DNA from: Candidatus Methylomirabilis sp.
GTDB taxonomy: Bacteria > DYJV01
Direction: 5' to 3'
Length of the DNA: 64,000 nucleotides
Assembly: GCA_020722945.1 (NCBI GenBank)
Contig: DYJV01000003.1
Location: 1 to 64,000, forward strand
A program made the translations under genes and the position numbers. The first letter of the stretch is position 1. The number at the start of each line of letters is the position of its first letter. Shown here one piece after another: positions 56,954 to 64,000 of this stretch. Under the pieces are notes generated by a model that did no database searches, was not told the DNA's origin, and saw only the letters and a program-made list of their open reading frames with translations.

Positions 56954-57940
56954 ATGAGTAATATATTAGTTGAGGTTACAAGAGGTGAATTTCCTGAAAA
57001 TATTCACAGAGGGCATATATGTGTAGTCAACCATGACAATTATGTAACAAAATCTATAGGAGATATCAATTTTCTTACATTTTTACGCTCGTGTGCCAAA
57101 CCTATCCAAGCAATCCCTGTAATTACTTCTGGAGCTATGGAAAAGTTCAGAATAACTGAAAAGGAGATTACTATATTTTCAGGGTCTCTAAATGGTCAAT
57201 GTTTCCAAATTGAGATTCTAAAAGCAATACTGAATAAACTCGGATTAGATGAAAATGCACTCCAATGTGGAATTCATCCACCTTCACATATCGAAACAAG
57301 GAAAAATACACCTAAATTTTCAGTTTTACACAACAACTGTGCAGGCAAACATATTGCTATGCTGACATTGTGCCAATTTTACAATTTTCCTATAGAAAAT
57401 TACTACAAAATTGAACATCCTGTTCAACAGATAATACTTGATGAAATTTCATATTTTACAGAAGTTCCAAAAAATGAGATTAAAATTGGGATTGATGGAT
57501 GCGGAGTCCCAGTCTTTGCAGTTCCTATCTTTAATTTTGCTTCTGCTTACCAAAAATTATCTGATCCAGAAAAGATATCTGACACAAAAAAGTCATCTGC
57601 AGTGAAACTTTTAATAAAAAATAGTATCAAATACCCTGAATTAATTGCTGGTGATGAGCGAATATGCACTGAACTTATGAGAGTTAAAAGCAACCTTTTC
57701 GCTAAAGTTGGAGCAGATGGGAGTTATGGTATTGCAATCCCAAAGGAGAAAATTGGGATTGCAATAAAAATAGAAAGTGGTAATATGACTGTTCTTCATT
57801 TAGTAGTCTTGGAAACCTTAAAACAACTTAAAATTCTTAACGATAATGACATCGACAAATTAAAAATTTTCTACGACATAAAAGTAACAAACCACAGAAA
57901 AGAGATAGTTGGGATGTTTAAACCTATATTCAAACTTTAA
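56954..57940 (+). CDS. Asparaginase (type II bacterial/Asparaginase_II family)
   Basis: 328 residues. Matches the Asparaginase_II family (thermolabile Rhizobium-type): FLRSCAKPIQAIPVITSGAMEKF start region, SGSLNGQCFQIE, NNCAGKHIAM with conserved Cys and Lys, and GIDGCGVPVF. It hydrolyses L-asparagine to aspartate and ammonia. AAGGAG lies before the ATG. Convergent with the malic enzyme. Confidence 0.88.
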   Translation: MSNILVEVTRGEFPENIHRGHICVVNHDNYVTKSIGDINFLTFLRSCAKPIQAIPVITSGAMEKFRITEKEITIFSGSLNGQCFQIEILKAILNKLGLDENALQCGIHPPSHIETRKNTPKFSVLHNNCAGKHIAMLTLCQFYNFPIENYYKIEHPVQQIILDEISYFTEVPKNEIKIGIDGCGVPVFAVPIFNFASAYQKLSDPEKISDTKKSSAVKLLIKNSIKYPELIAGDERICTELMRVKSNLFAKVGADGSYGIAIPKEKIGIAIKIESGNMTVLHLVVLETLKQLKILNDNDIDKLKIFYDIKVTNHRKEIVGMFKPIFKL

Positions 57941-57960
57941 AAAGGATTAAATATTTTTGT

Positions 57961-60477
57961 TTATGTATGGAGAAGATCTGTCTCATACAAAAACTCTTGA
58001 AGTCTCATCTCAATATCATCAGGATTGGCATTTATTCTTGCAACACCCATCTCTATAGCTTTTTTGGCAACTGCTGAGGCAACTTTTATAGGAACTTTAA
58101 GGTCTAAACCATTTGGGATAATGTGATTCGGAGATAATCTACAAAGTGCAAGTTTTGAAATTGCCTCTGCAGCCTCTATTTTCATCTCATCATTAATCTC
58201 CTTTGCTCTTACATCAAGAGCACCTCTGAATATTCCTGGAAAAGCAAGACAGTTGTTTACCTGATTCGGAAAATCTGAACGACCAGTAGCTATAATCTTC
58301 GCACCACCAGCTTTTGCTTCCTCTGGCATTATCTCAGGGGCAGGATTGGCAAGAGCAAAAACAATAGCATCCTTATTCATACTCTTAACATGATCTTTTG
58401 TAAGAAGATTTGCTTTTGAAAGACCTATAAAAACATCAGCACCCTTAATAACATCATAGATAGTGCCCTTCTCCTTATTAAGATTTGTCACTTTAGCCAT
58501 TTCATCTTTATAAGGATTCATACCTTCAGCCCTACCTTCATAGATAGCTCCATTTGTGTCACACATAATAAGATTCTTGCACCCTGCTTTAAGTATTAAT
58601 TTTGAGACAGCAGTTGCCCCAGCTCCTGCTCCATTTACAACCACTCTAACAGCATCAATTTGCTTATTTACTATTTTAAGAGCATTTTTAAGACCAGCCA
58701 AAACTACAATAGCTGTCCCATGCTGATCATCATGAAAAACAGGGATATCAAGTAGTTTTTTTAGCTCTGATTCAACATGAAAACATCTCGGAGCAGATAT
58801 ATCTTCAAGGTTAATACCACCAAAATTAACAGATATAGCTTCAACTGTCTGAATTATCTCTCTTGGATTTTGAGTTTTTATACATATAGGAAAAGCTTCA
58901 ACTCCACCAAAGGTTTTAAATAGGAGTGCTTTACCCTCCATAACCGGCATACCTGCCTCAGCTCCTATATTTCCAAGTCCAAGAACTGCAGAACCATCTG
59001 AAATAACAGCAACAAGATTACTCTTACAAGTATATTCATAAACTTTTTCAATATCTTTTGATATTAGTTTGCATGTTTCTGAAGCAGTTTTAGAGGAGTA
59101 GAGAAGATTAAATATATATTTATCTCTTATTGGAAGTTTATTTTTTATCTCTATAACACCAGTATGTCTTCTGTGCAAAATAACTGATTCTCTATTTACA
59201 TCAACTTTTTCATCAAATCTAAATCTTAGCTTCTCTTTACTCTCAAAGTTCTCTCCCTCATATAAAAGATTAAACAATCTTTTGGTAACAAGCTCAGGGT
59301 CTATATCTATCCTATTGATTTTACACTCTATGGCTTTCTTTGCTACAACACCTGCAATAACAGGTGAAACACGAAAATCAAAAAGATCAGGAAGGATATT
59401 GATGTCATTTAGGTTGTCACCTACAAGAGCTGCCAAAGCCTCTGCTGCTGCAATTTTTATATCATAATTAATCTCAATTGCTCCAACATCAAGGATACCT
59501 CTCATAAAACCAGGTATTATAAGGGCTGATGTAAAGTGATTGGGGTAATCAACCCTACTTGTAGCAACTATCTTAGCACCTGCATCCTTTGCATCACGAT
59601 AATTTATTTCAGGCTCAGGACTTGAAAGAGCAAATACAATAGGATCTTTTTTCATCAATTTAATCATATCGTATTGGACAACTTTACCAATAGAAACACC
59701 TATAAAAACATCAGCATTCTTAAGAGCATCTTTTAACTCACCCTTTTCTTGAGAAATATTTATACTTTTTGATATTTCACTTTTAACCCAGTTCATATTG
59801 TAAGGTCTATCTCTGTAAATTATACCCTTATTATCACATAGAAGAATATTTTTTATTCCGTAGTATAGAAGCAACTTTGTGATACCTATCCCAGCAGCAC
59901 CTGCTCCATTTATTACAACTTTTATTTTATCTTTCTTTTTACCTATTATTTTTAGAGCGTTGATTAAGGCAGCAAGAACAACCATAGCATTAGCATCTTG
60001 GTCTCCATGAATAACAGGGACAGATAGACATTTTCTCAACATATCTTCAATTACAAAACAGTTAGGCGATCTTATATCTTCAAGGTAAAACCCTCCAAAT
60101 GTAGGCTCAAGGTTCCTTATGCTGTCAATAATACTATTTTCATCTTTACCTTTAATAGCAAGGGGTAGTGCATCGATATTTGCAAATGTCTTAAAAAAAA
60201 CAGAGTAACCCTCAAGCATAGGTATAGCACCGGATGGAGTAACATTACCTATCCCAAACACAGATGTCCCATCTGAAATTATTCCGATAGTATTGCCCCT
60301 GCATGTAAGTTTGAATGACTCAACACTATTTTTTTCAATCTCTCTACAGCACTCAGCAACTCCTGGTGTATATACCAAACTCAAAATAGAGCTATCTCTC
60401 AATTCTACTTTACTATTTATACCTATAAGACCTCTAAATTTTTTTCTCAATTCAAGAGATGTTTTTTCCATTTTCAT
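57961..60477 (-). CDS. Malic enzyme with two tandem domains, N-terminal copy degenerate
   Basis: 838 residues made of two complete malic enzyme units, about 1-425 and 430-838. Each has the substrate domain and a Rossmann NAD(P) domain (GAGAAG at 191-196; GAGAGA at 616-621). The C-terminal unit keeps the active-site set: Tyr460, Lys516 in MEGKALLFK, Glu558-Asp559, Asp583-Asp584 in HDDQHGT, and ANPAPE. The N-terminal unit keeps Tyr36 and Glu133-Asp134 but has Tyr91 for the catalytic Lys (LEGYSVFFK), GDQDA for DDQHG and SSPEPE for ANPAPE. It probably converts malate to pyruvate and CO2 through the C-terminal half, the other being structural or regulatory. Typical MaeB proteins instead carry a phosphotransacetylase-like tail. 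Confidence 0.88.
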   Translation of the reverse strand: MKMEKTSLELRKKFRGLIGINSKVELRDSSILSLVYTPGVAECCREIEKNSVESFKLTCRGNTIGIISDGTSVFGIGNVTPSGAIPMLEGYSVFFKTFANIDALPLAIKGKDENSIIDSIRNLEPTFGGFYLEDIRSPNCFVIEDMLRKCLSVPVIHGDQDANAMVVLAALINALKIIGKKKDKIKVVINGAGAAGIGITKLLLYYGIKNILLCDNKGIIYRDRPYNMNWVKSEISKSINISQEKGELKDALKNADVFIGVSIGKVVQYDMIKLMKKDPIVFALSSPEPEINYRDAKDAGAKIVATSRVDYPNHFTSALIIPGFMRGILDVGAIEINYDIKIAAAEALAALVGDNLNDINILPDLFDFRVSPVIAGVVAKKAIECKINRIDIDPELVTKRLFNLLYEGENFESKEKLRFRFDEKVDVNRESVILHRRHTGVIEIKNKLPIRDKYIFNLLYSSKTASETCKLISKDIEKVYEYTCKSNLVAVISDGSAVLGLGNIGAEAGMPVMEGKALLFKTFGGVEAFPICIKTQNPREIIQTVEAISVNFGGINLEDISAPRCFHVESELKKLLDIPVFHDDQHGTAIVVLAGLKNALKIVNKQIDAVRVVVNGAGAGATAVSKLILKAGCKNLIMCDTNGAIYEGRAEGMNPYKDEMAKVTNLNKEKGTIYDVIKGADVFIGLSKANLLTKDHVKSMNKDAIVFALANPAPEIMPEEAKAGGAKIIATGRSDFPNQVNNCLAFPGIFRGALDVRAKEINDEMKIEAAEAISKLALCRLSPNHIIPNGLDLKVPIKVASAVAKKAIEMGVARINANPDDIEMRLQEFLYETDLLHT

Positions 60478-61117
60478 TGTTTATCATCCTTTTAATGCGT
60501 TTTTAAAAAATCAAGTGAGAAAATTACATTTTATCAATTAACTAAAGCAAATTAAATATTTGAAAGATTATTCATATTAAAACCATAAACATTCATAAAA
60601 AATATGAAAGCAACAAGCATACCACAACAACAAGAAGAGAATAAATTTAAAACTACCTGTAATTATTAAAAACATTAACTAAATGCAAAAAATATAAAAT
60701 CTTTTATAGTGAGAGATTACAACAGTAGTATAATTTTTTCATCAAAAGATATTTTTGAATTAACTGTTTCAAGTATTGAAACAAAATAGAAATACCAAAT
60801 TATAATTCTCAACCAGATCAAAATATCATTTTATAAAAAATTTTTTATTACTCTACATTAAGAGCAGGTGGATTAAACATCGATTAAATTATTAAGAATA
60901 AGGGAAATAGAGTTAAATTATTTAAAATTTTAAAAATATTGGGAAATTTTGCTATAATAATAGCCAAACACATCTTGACATTCAAAAATTTTTAATATAT
61001 CTATTTCTCTCTTTTATTTTATTAATGAGCAGTTTATTATCTATCTGCTTAAACAAACTACTCCAAACATAAAAATTATATTACTTTTTTTCTTTATATA
61101 AATATATAGGAGGTTCT
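60478..61117. other. 640-base gap between malic enzyme and yebC
   Basis: Very AT-rich, no gene on either strand that I can support. A TATAAT at 60953-60958 may be the -10 of the yebC promoter, giving a leader of about 150 bases. That leader contains an imperfect hairpin (61027-61035 with 61055-61063, one mismatch) and a long pyrimidine-rich stretch. Confidence 0.5.
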
Positions 61118-61873
61118 ATGTCAGGTCACAGTAAATGGAGCACAATAAAGCGTAAAAAAGCAGATATTGACTCTAAACGAGGTAAGCTATTCACCAAAAT
61201 AATCAAAGAGATTACAGTTGCAGCAAAAACAGGTGGAGGCGTTCCAGAGTCAAATCCCCAGTTAAGAACAGCTATTTTGGCAGCAAAAGAGGTAAATATG
61301 CCAAAAGACAATATAGAAAAAGCAATTAAAAGAGGGACAGGCGAGCTTGAGGGTGTTTCTTATGAGGAGATTATCTATGAGGGTTACGGACCGGGCGGAG
61401 CTGCTGTTCTTGTTCATTCACTTACAGACAATAGAAATAGAGCAGCATCAGATATAAGAAATATCTTTACGAAATGCAATGGAGCATTGGGTGAAGCAGG
61501 CTGCGTAGGTTGGCTCTTCCAGCGTAAAGGGTTTATCACTGTTCCTGCAAACGGGGTAGAGGAGAGTAAACTTTTTGATTTAGTTATAGAAGCAGGGGCT
61601 GAAGATATGAAACTTGATGATGATTCTGCTTATTTTGAGATTTTATCTTCACCATCTGACTTTGAAAATGTAAAGCAAATACTTTCAGAGAACAAAATCA
61701 CATTTGATAGTGCAGAAGTTACAATGCTTCCACAAAACACAATAAAACTTACAGGGAAAGATGCTGAAAATATGCTCAAACTAATGGATACTCTTGAAGA
61801 TTGCGATGATGTCCAGAAAGTTTACTCTAATTTTGATATTGATGACACTTTTTTAGAGCAGTTTTCAAAATAG
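61118..61873 (+). CDS. yebC: YebC/PmpR family protein
   Basis: 251 residues. Starts [25 protein letters not shown], the family hallmark; YebC-type proteins act as transcription regulators or help translation of proline-rich stretches. Strong AGGAGG before the ATG. Usually found ahead of ruvC as here, with a one-base overlap. Confidence 0.95.
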   Translation: MSGHSKWSTIKRKKADIDSKRGKLFTKIIKEITVAAKTGGGVPESNPQLRTAILAAKEVNMPKDNIEKAIKRGTGELEGVSYEEIIYEGYGPGGAAVLVHSLTDNRNRAASDIRNIFTKCNGALGEAGCVGWLFQRKGFITVPANGVEESKLFDLVIEAGAEDMKLDDDSAYFEILSSPSDFENVKQILSENKITFDSAEVTMLPQNTIKLTGKDAENMLKLMDTLEDCDDVQKVYSNFDIDDTFLEQFSK

Positions 61874-62364
61874 TGGTTGTAATAGGGATCGACCCCGGCT
61901 CAAAGATAACAGGCTTTGGAATAATAAGAAAATCGGGGCAAGATATTGACTATCTTTCAAGCGGCACTATTAATTTAGAAAATATCAGCGATACACAACT
62001 GAAACTAAAAAAAATTTATAATGAATTCTCATCTCTGATAAAGATACATCATCCAGAATCAGTGGCTGTTGAGGATATTTTTTATGCCACCAATGTTAAA
62101 TCAACCATCAAGCTTGGGTATGTAAAAGGGGTCATACTTCTTGCTGCAATAGACAACAATCTACAAACTTTTGAATACTCCCCCACAAATATCAAGTCTG
62201 CTGTTACTGGTAATGGAAGAGCAGACAAAGAATCTGTTAAAAATATGCTCAGATATCTCGTAAAAGGATTGCCTGATACATTTCATTATACTGATGAAAG
62301 TGATGCAATAGCAATAGCATACTGTCATATTAATACTATATCTTTTAATAGAAGAGTCCAATGA
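61873..62364 (+). CDS. ruvC: Holliday junction resolvase RuvC
   Basis: 163 residues. Acidic catalytic residues are in IGIDPGSKITGFG (Asp7), AVEDIF, and DESDAIAIAYCH near the end. GTG start overlapping the yebC stop. Overlaps ruvA by four bases. Confidence 0.94.
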   Translation: MVVIGIDPGSKITGFGIIRKSGQDIDYLSSGTINLENISDTQLKLKKIYNEFSSLIKIHHPESVAVEDIFYATNVKSTIKLGYVKGVILLAAIDNNLQTFEYSPTNIKSAVTGNGRADKESVKNMLRYLVKGLPDTFHYTDESDAIAIAYCHINTISFNRRVQ

Positions 62365-62960
62365 TTGCTTTTTTAAAAGGTGAGATCTTACAAAAAAATC
62401 TCGATTCTCTTATTCTCAATGTCAATAATGTCGGTTACGAACTATTTTCTCCCCTCTCTACCCTCTCAGTGCTCGAAAATAGCAGTAAAAGTGAAGTCCA
62501 ACTTTATGTAAAAACAGTTGTTCGTGAAGATTCAATTACTTTATACGGTTTCCTTACAGAGGAGGAGAAAAATCTTTTCAATATGCTGCTCTCTGTCTCC
62601 AAAGTAGGACCCAAACTTGCACTCTCAATCTTGTCAGGATTGGCACCCAAAAAAATAATTAGAGCAATAAAAGAGAGAGATATCAAATTATTATCATCTA
62701 TTCCGGGTCTTGGAAGTAAAATAGCCGAGAGAGTATGTTTTGATCTAAAAGACAAACTTCAAGGTGTCGATATATCACCTGATGACCGTCAACCATCTTC
62801 CACGGAGGGTAAAGAGCAGGATCTGATCTCTGCACTTCTGAATCTTGGCTACAAACTATCAGAGATAAAACTTTTAGTCTCAAAAATAGTGAAAAGTCAT
62901 CCTGAAAAGAGCATTGAAAATTTACTTAAAGAGATCCTCAACGAGCTTTACAATGTATAA
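62361..62960 (+). CDS. ruvA: Holliday junction helicase subunit RuvA
   Basis: 199 residues. OB fold at the N-terminus (MIAFLKGEI...), helix-hairpin-helix repeats ([28 protein letters not shown]) and a C-terminal domain that contacts RuvB ([15 protein letters not shown]). Starts in an ATGA overlap with ruvC. Confidence 0.95.
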   Translation: MIAFLKGEILQKNLDSLILNVNNVGYELFSPLSTLSVLENSSKSEVQLYVKTVVREDSITLYGFLTEEEKNLFNMLLSVSKVGPKLALSILSGLAPKKIIRAIKERDIKLLSSIPGLGSKIAERVCFDLKDKLQGVDISPDDRQPSSTEGKEQDLISALLNLGYKLSEIKLLVSKIVKSHPEKSIENLLKEILNELYNV

Positions 62961-63948
62961 AAAAGATTTAGTCCTCAAAGATGAATTTGACGACAAATTA
63001 AGACCTCAAAAGATAGACAATTTTATTGGACAGGAGAAACTGAAAAAAAATCTGAAAACTTTTATACAAGCAGCAATAAAAAGAAATGAAGCTCTTGACC
63101 ATCTTTTATTCTATGGTCCTCCAGGTCTTGGGAAAACTACACTTGCAAATATAATCGCATCAGAGCTTAATGTAAATATCCATACAACATCAGGTCCCAT
63201 ATTGGAACGTGGTGGAGATTTGGCGGCAATACTTACAAATCTTGGAAATCATGATGTTCTATTTATTGACGAGATACATAGAATGAATAGAGTAGTAGAG
63301 GAGATACTCTACCCTGCTATGGAAGATTTTAAAATAGATCTGATAATAGGTAGCGGACCAAGTGCAAAAAGTGTCAAACTTAATTTAAACAGCTTTACTC
63401 TCATAGGGGCAACTACACGGGCAGGGCTTCTTACATCACCTCTTAGAGATAGATTTGGATATATAGGTAGACTCGAATATTACGATCTTGAAGACCTTGA
63501 AGGGATAATAAAAAGATCAGCCAAAATTCTGAAAATAGAGATTAAAACTGACGGTGCAGTTGAAATAGCAAGAAGATCAAGGGGCACTCCAAGAATAGCC
63601 AACAAACTATTACGAAGAGTTAGAGATTTTGCAGAGATACATGGCGAGGGGATCATTGACCAAAAAATAGCTGATTTTGCTCTCAAACATCTCGATATTG
63701 ACCAAAAAGGTCTCGACTCTATGGATAGAAAATTTATCCTATCAATAATCGAGAAATTCAATAATGGTCCAGTAGGTATCGATACCATCTCTACTTACCT
63801 TGATGAGGAGAAAGACACAATAGAGGATGTTTATGAGCCTTACCTCATTCAGATAGGATTTTTAAAAAGAACATCGAGAGGCAGGGTAGTCACAAATCAT
63901 GCTCTTGAATATTTCGGCAAAAATGTAAAACAGGGGATATTTGAGTAA
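62953..63948 (+). CDS. ruvB: Holliday junction helicase subunit RuvB
   Basis: 331 residues. AAA+ motor: Walker [10 protein letters not shown], Walker B LFIDEIHR, sensor 1 IGATTRAG, arginine finger region LRDRFG, and winged-helix C-terminus. The ATG at 62953 overlaps the last codons of ruvA by eight bases and fits the family start ([18 protein letters not shown]). An upstream start at 62914 is unlikely. Confidence 0.95.
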   Translation: MYKKDLVLKDEFDDKLRPQKIDNFIGQEKLKKNLKTFIQAAIKRNEALDHLLFYGPPGLGKTTLANIIASELNVNIHTTSGPILERGGDLAAILTNLGNHDVLFIDEIHRMNRVVEEILYPAMEDFKIDLIIGSGPSAKSVKLNLNSFTLIGATTRAGLLTSPLRDRFGYIGRLEYYDLEDLEGIIKRSAKILKIEIKTDGAVEIARRSRGTPRIANKLLRRVRDFAEIHGEGIIDQKIADFALKHLDIDQKGLDSMDRKFILSIIEKFNNGPVGIDTISTYLDEEKDTIEDVYEPYLIQIGFLKRTSRGRVVTNHALEYFGKNVKQGIFE

Positions 63949-63953
63949 TAGTT

Positions 63954-64000
63954 ATGAAATACTTTATTACAGGCACAGATACAGGTGTTGGAAAAACTTT
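63954..64000 (+). CDS. bioD: Dethiobiotin synthetase, 5' fragment
   Basis: The last 47 bases open a frame reading MKYFITGTDTGVGKT, the ATP-binding start typical of BioD. The gene runs off the right end. GAGTAATAGTT before the ATG offers a weak ribosome binding site. It would supply biotin for the carrier protein at 14393. Confidence 0.75.
   Translation, partial: MKYFITGTDTGVGKT

Overview
The window is AT-rich, gene-dense bacterial chromosome with no rRNA, tRNA or CRISPR that I could find. The gene set (multiheme cytochrome c, class III polyhydroxyalkanoate (PHA) synthase, an outer-membrane porin, lipoproteins, KdsD, diderm-type housekeeping genes, low GC) fits an anaerobic or microaerophilic Gram-negative. 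My best guess is the Deferribacterota (Calditerrivibrio/Deferribacter relatives). That is an inference from overall gene style and was not checked by any search.

Layout. 1-11,630: a glycan or surface-modification cluster on the + strand. It holds a double-domain glycosyltransferase, a 1388-residue TPR-GT2-B12/radical SAM-GT fusion, a SAM methyltransferase, two sugar-nucleotide epimerases and a glycosyltransferase cut short next to a decayed IS transposase. 11,690-17,640: a cold-shock gene with a structured leader, then minus-strand genes for a TSUP-family permease, a carboxyltransferase subunit with its separate biotin carrier, a 12-haem membrane-anchored cytochrome and an SDR reductase. 17,800-24,180: + strand run ychF, SurA-like lipoprotein, 2-hydroxyacyl-CoA dehydratase-like protein, serS, site-2 protease, cobQ. 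24,200-30,900: minus-strand PHA storage locus (reductase, phaE, phaC, four small phasin-like genes, a DUF3141 hydrolase related to PHA synthases, a nitroreductase). 31,100-32,540: porin.

32,800-38,600: trpS, queuosine genes tgt and queD with folE2, rng and an unknown gene. 38,580-40,870: rpsF-ssb-rpsR-DUF2232-rplI on the minus strand. 41,090-43,480: M20 amidohydrolase and a GT4. 43,485-47,260 (minus): two STAS proteins, queC, aspS, smpB. 47,380-57,940: valS, lipoprotein, kdsD, tsaD, rsmA, murA, a GAF-HD-GYP protein, a CRP/FNR regulator and an asparaginase. 57,960-60,480 (minus): a tandem malic enzyme. 61,118 to the end: yebC-ruvC-ruvA-ruvB and the first codons of bioD.

Functional links. The PHA reductase, synthase subunits and granule-type proteins form one storage unit. 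FolE2, QueD, QueC and Tgt cover the first step, two middle steps and the insertion step of queuosine synthesis. The HD-GYP and CRP/FNR genes overlap and probably act together. The most unusual items are the 1388-residue fusion, the malic enzyme whose N-terminal copy has lost several active-site residues, the tandem family of small proteins beside the PHA synthase, and the 12-haem cytochrome.
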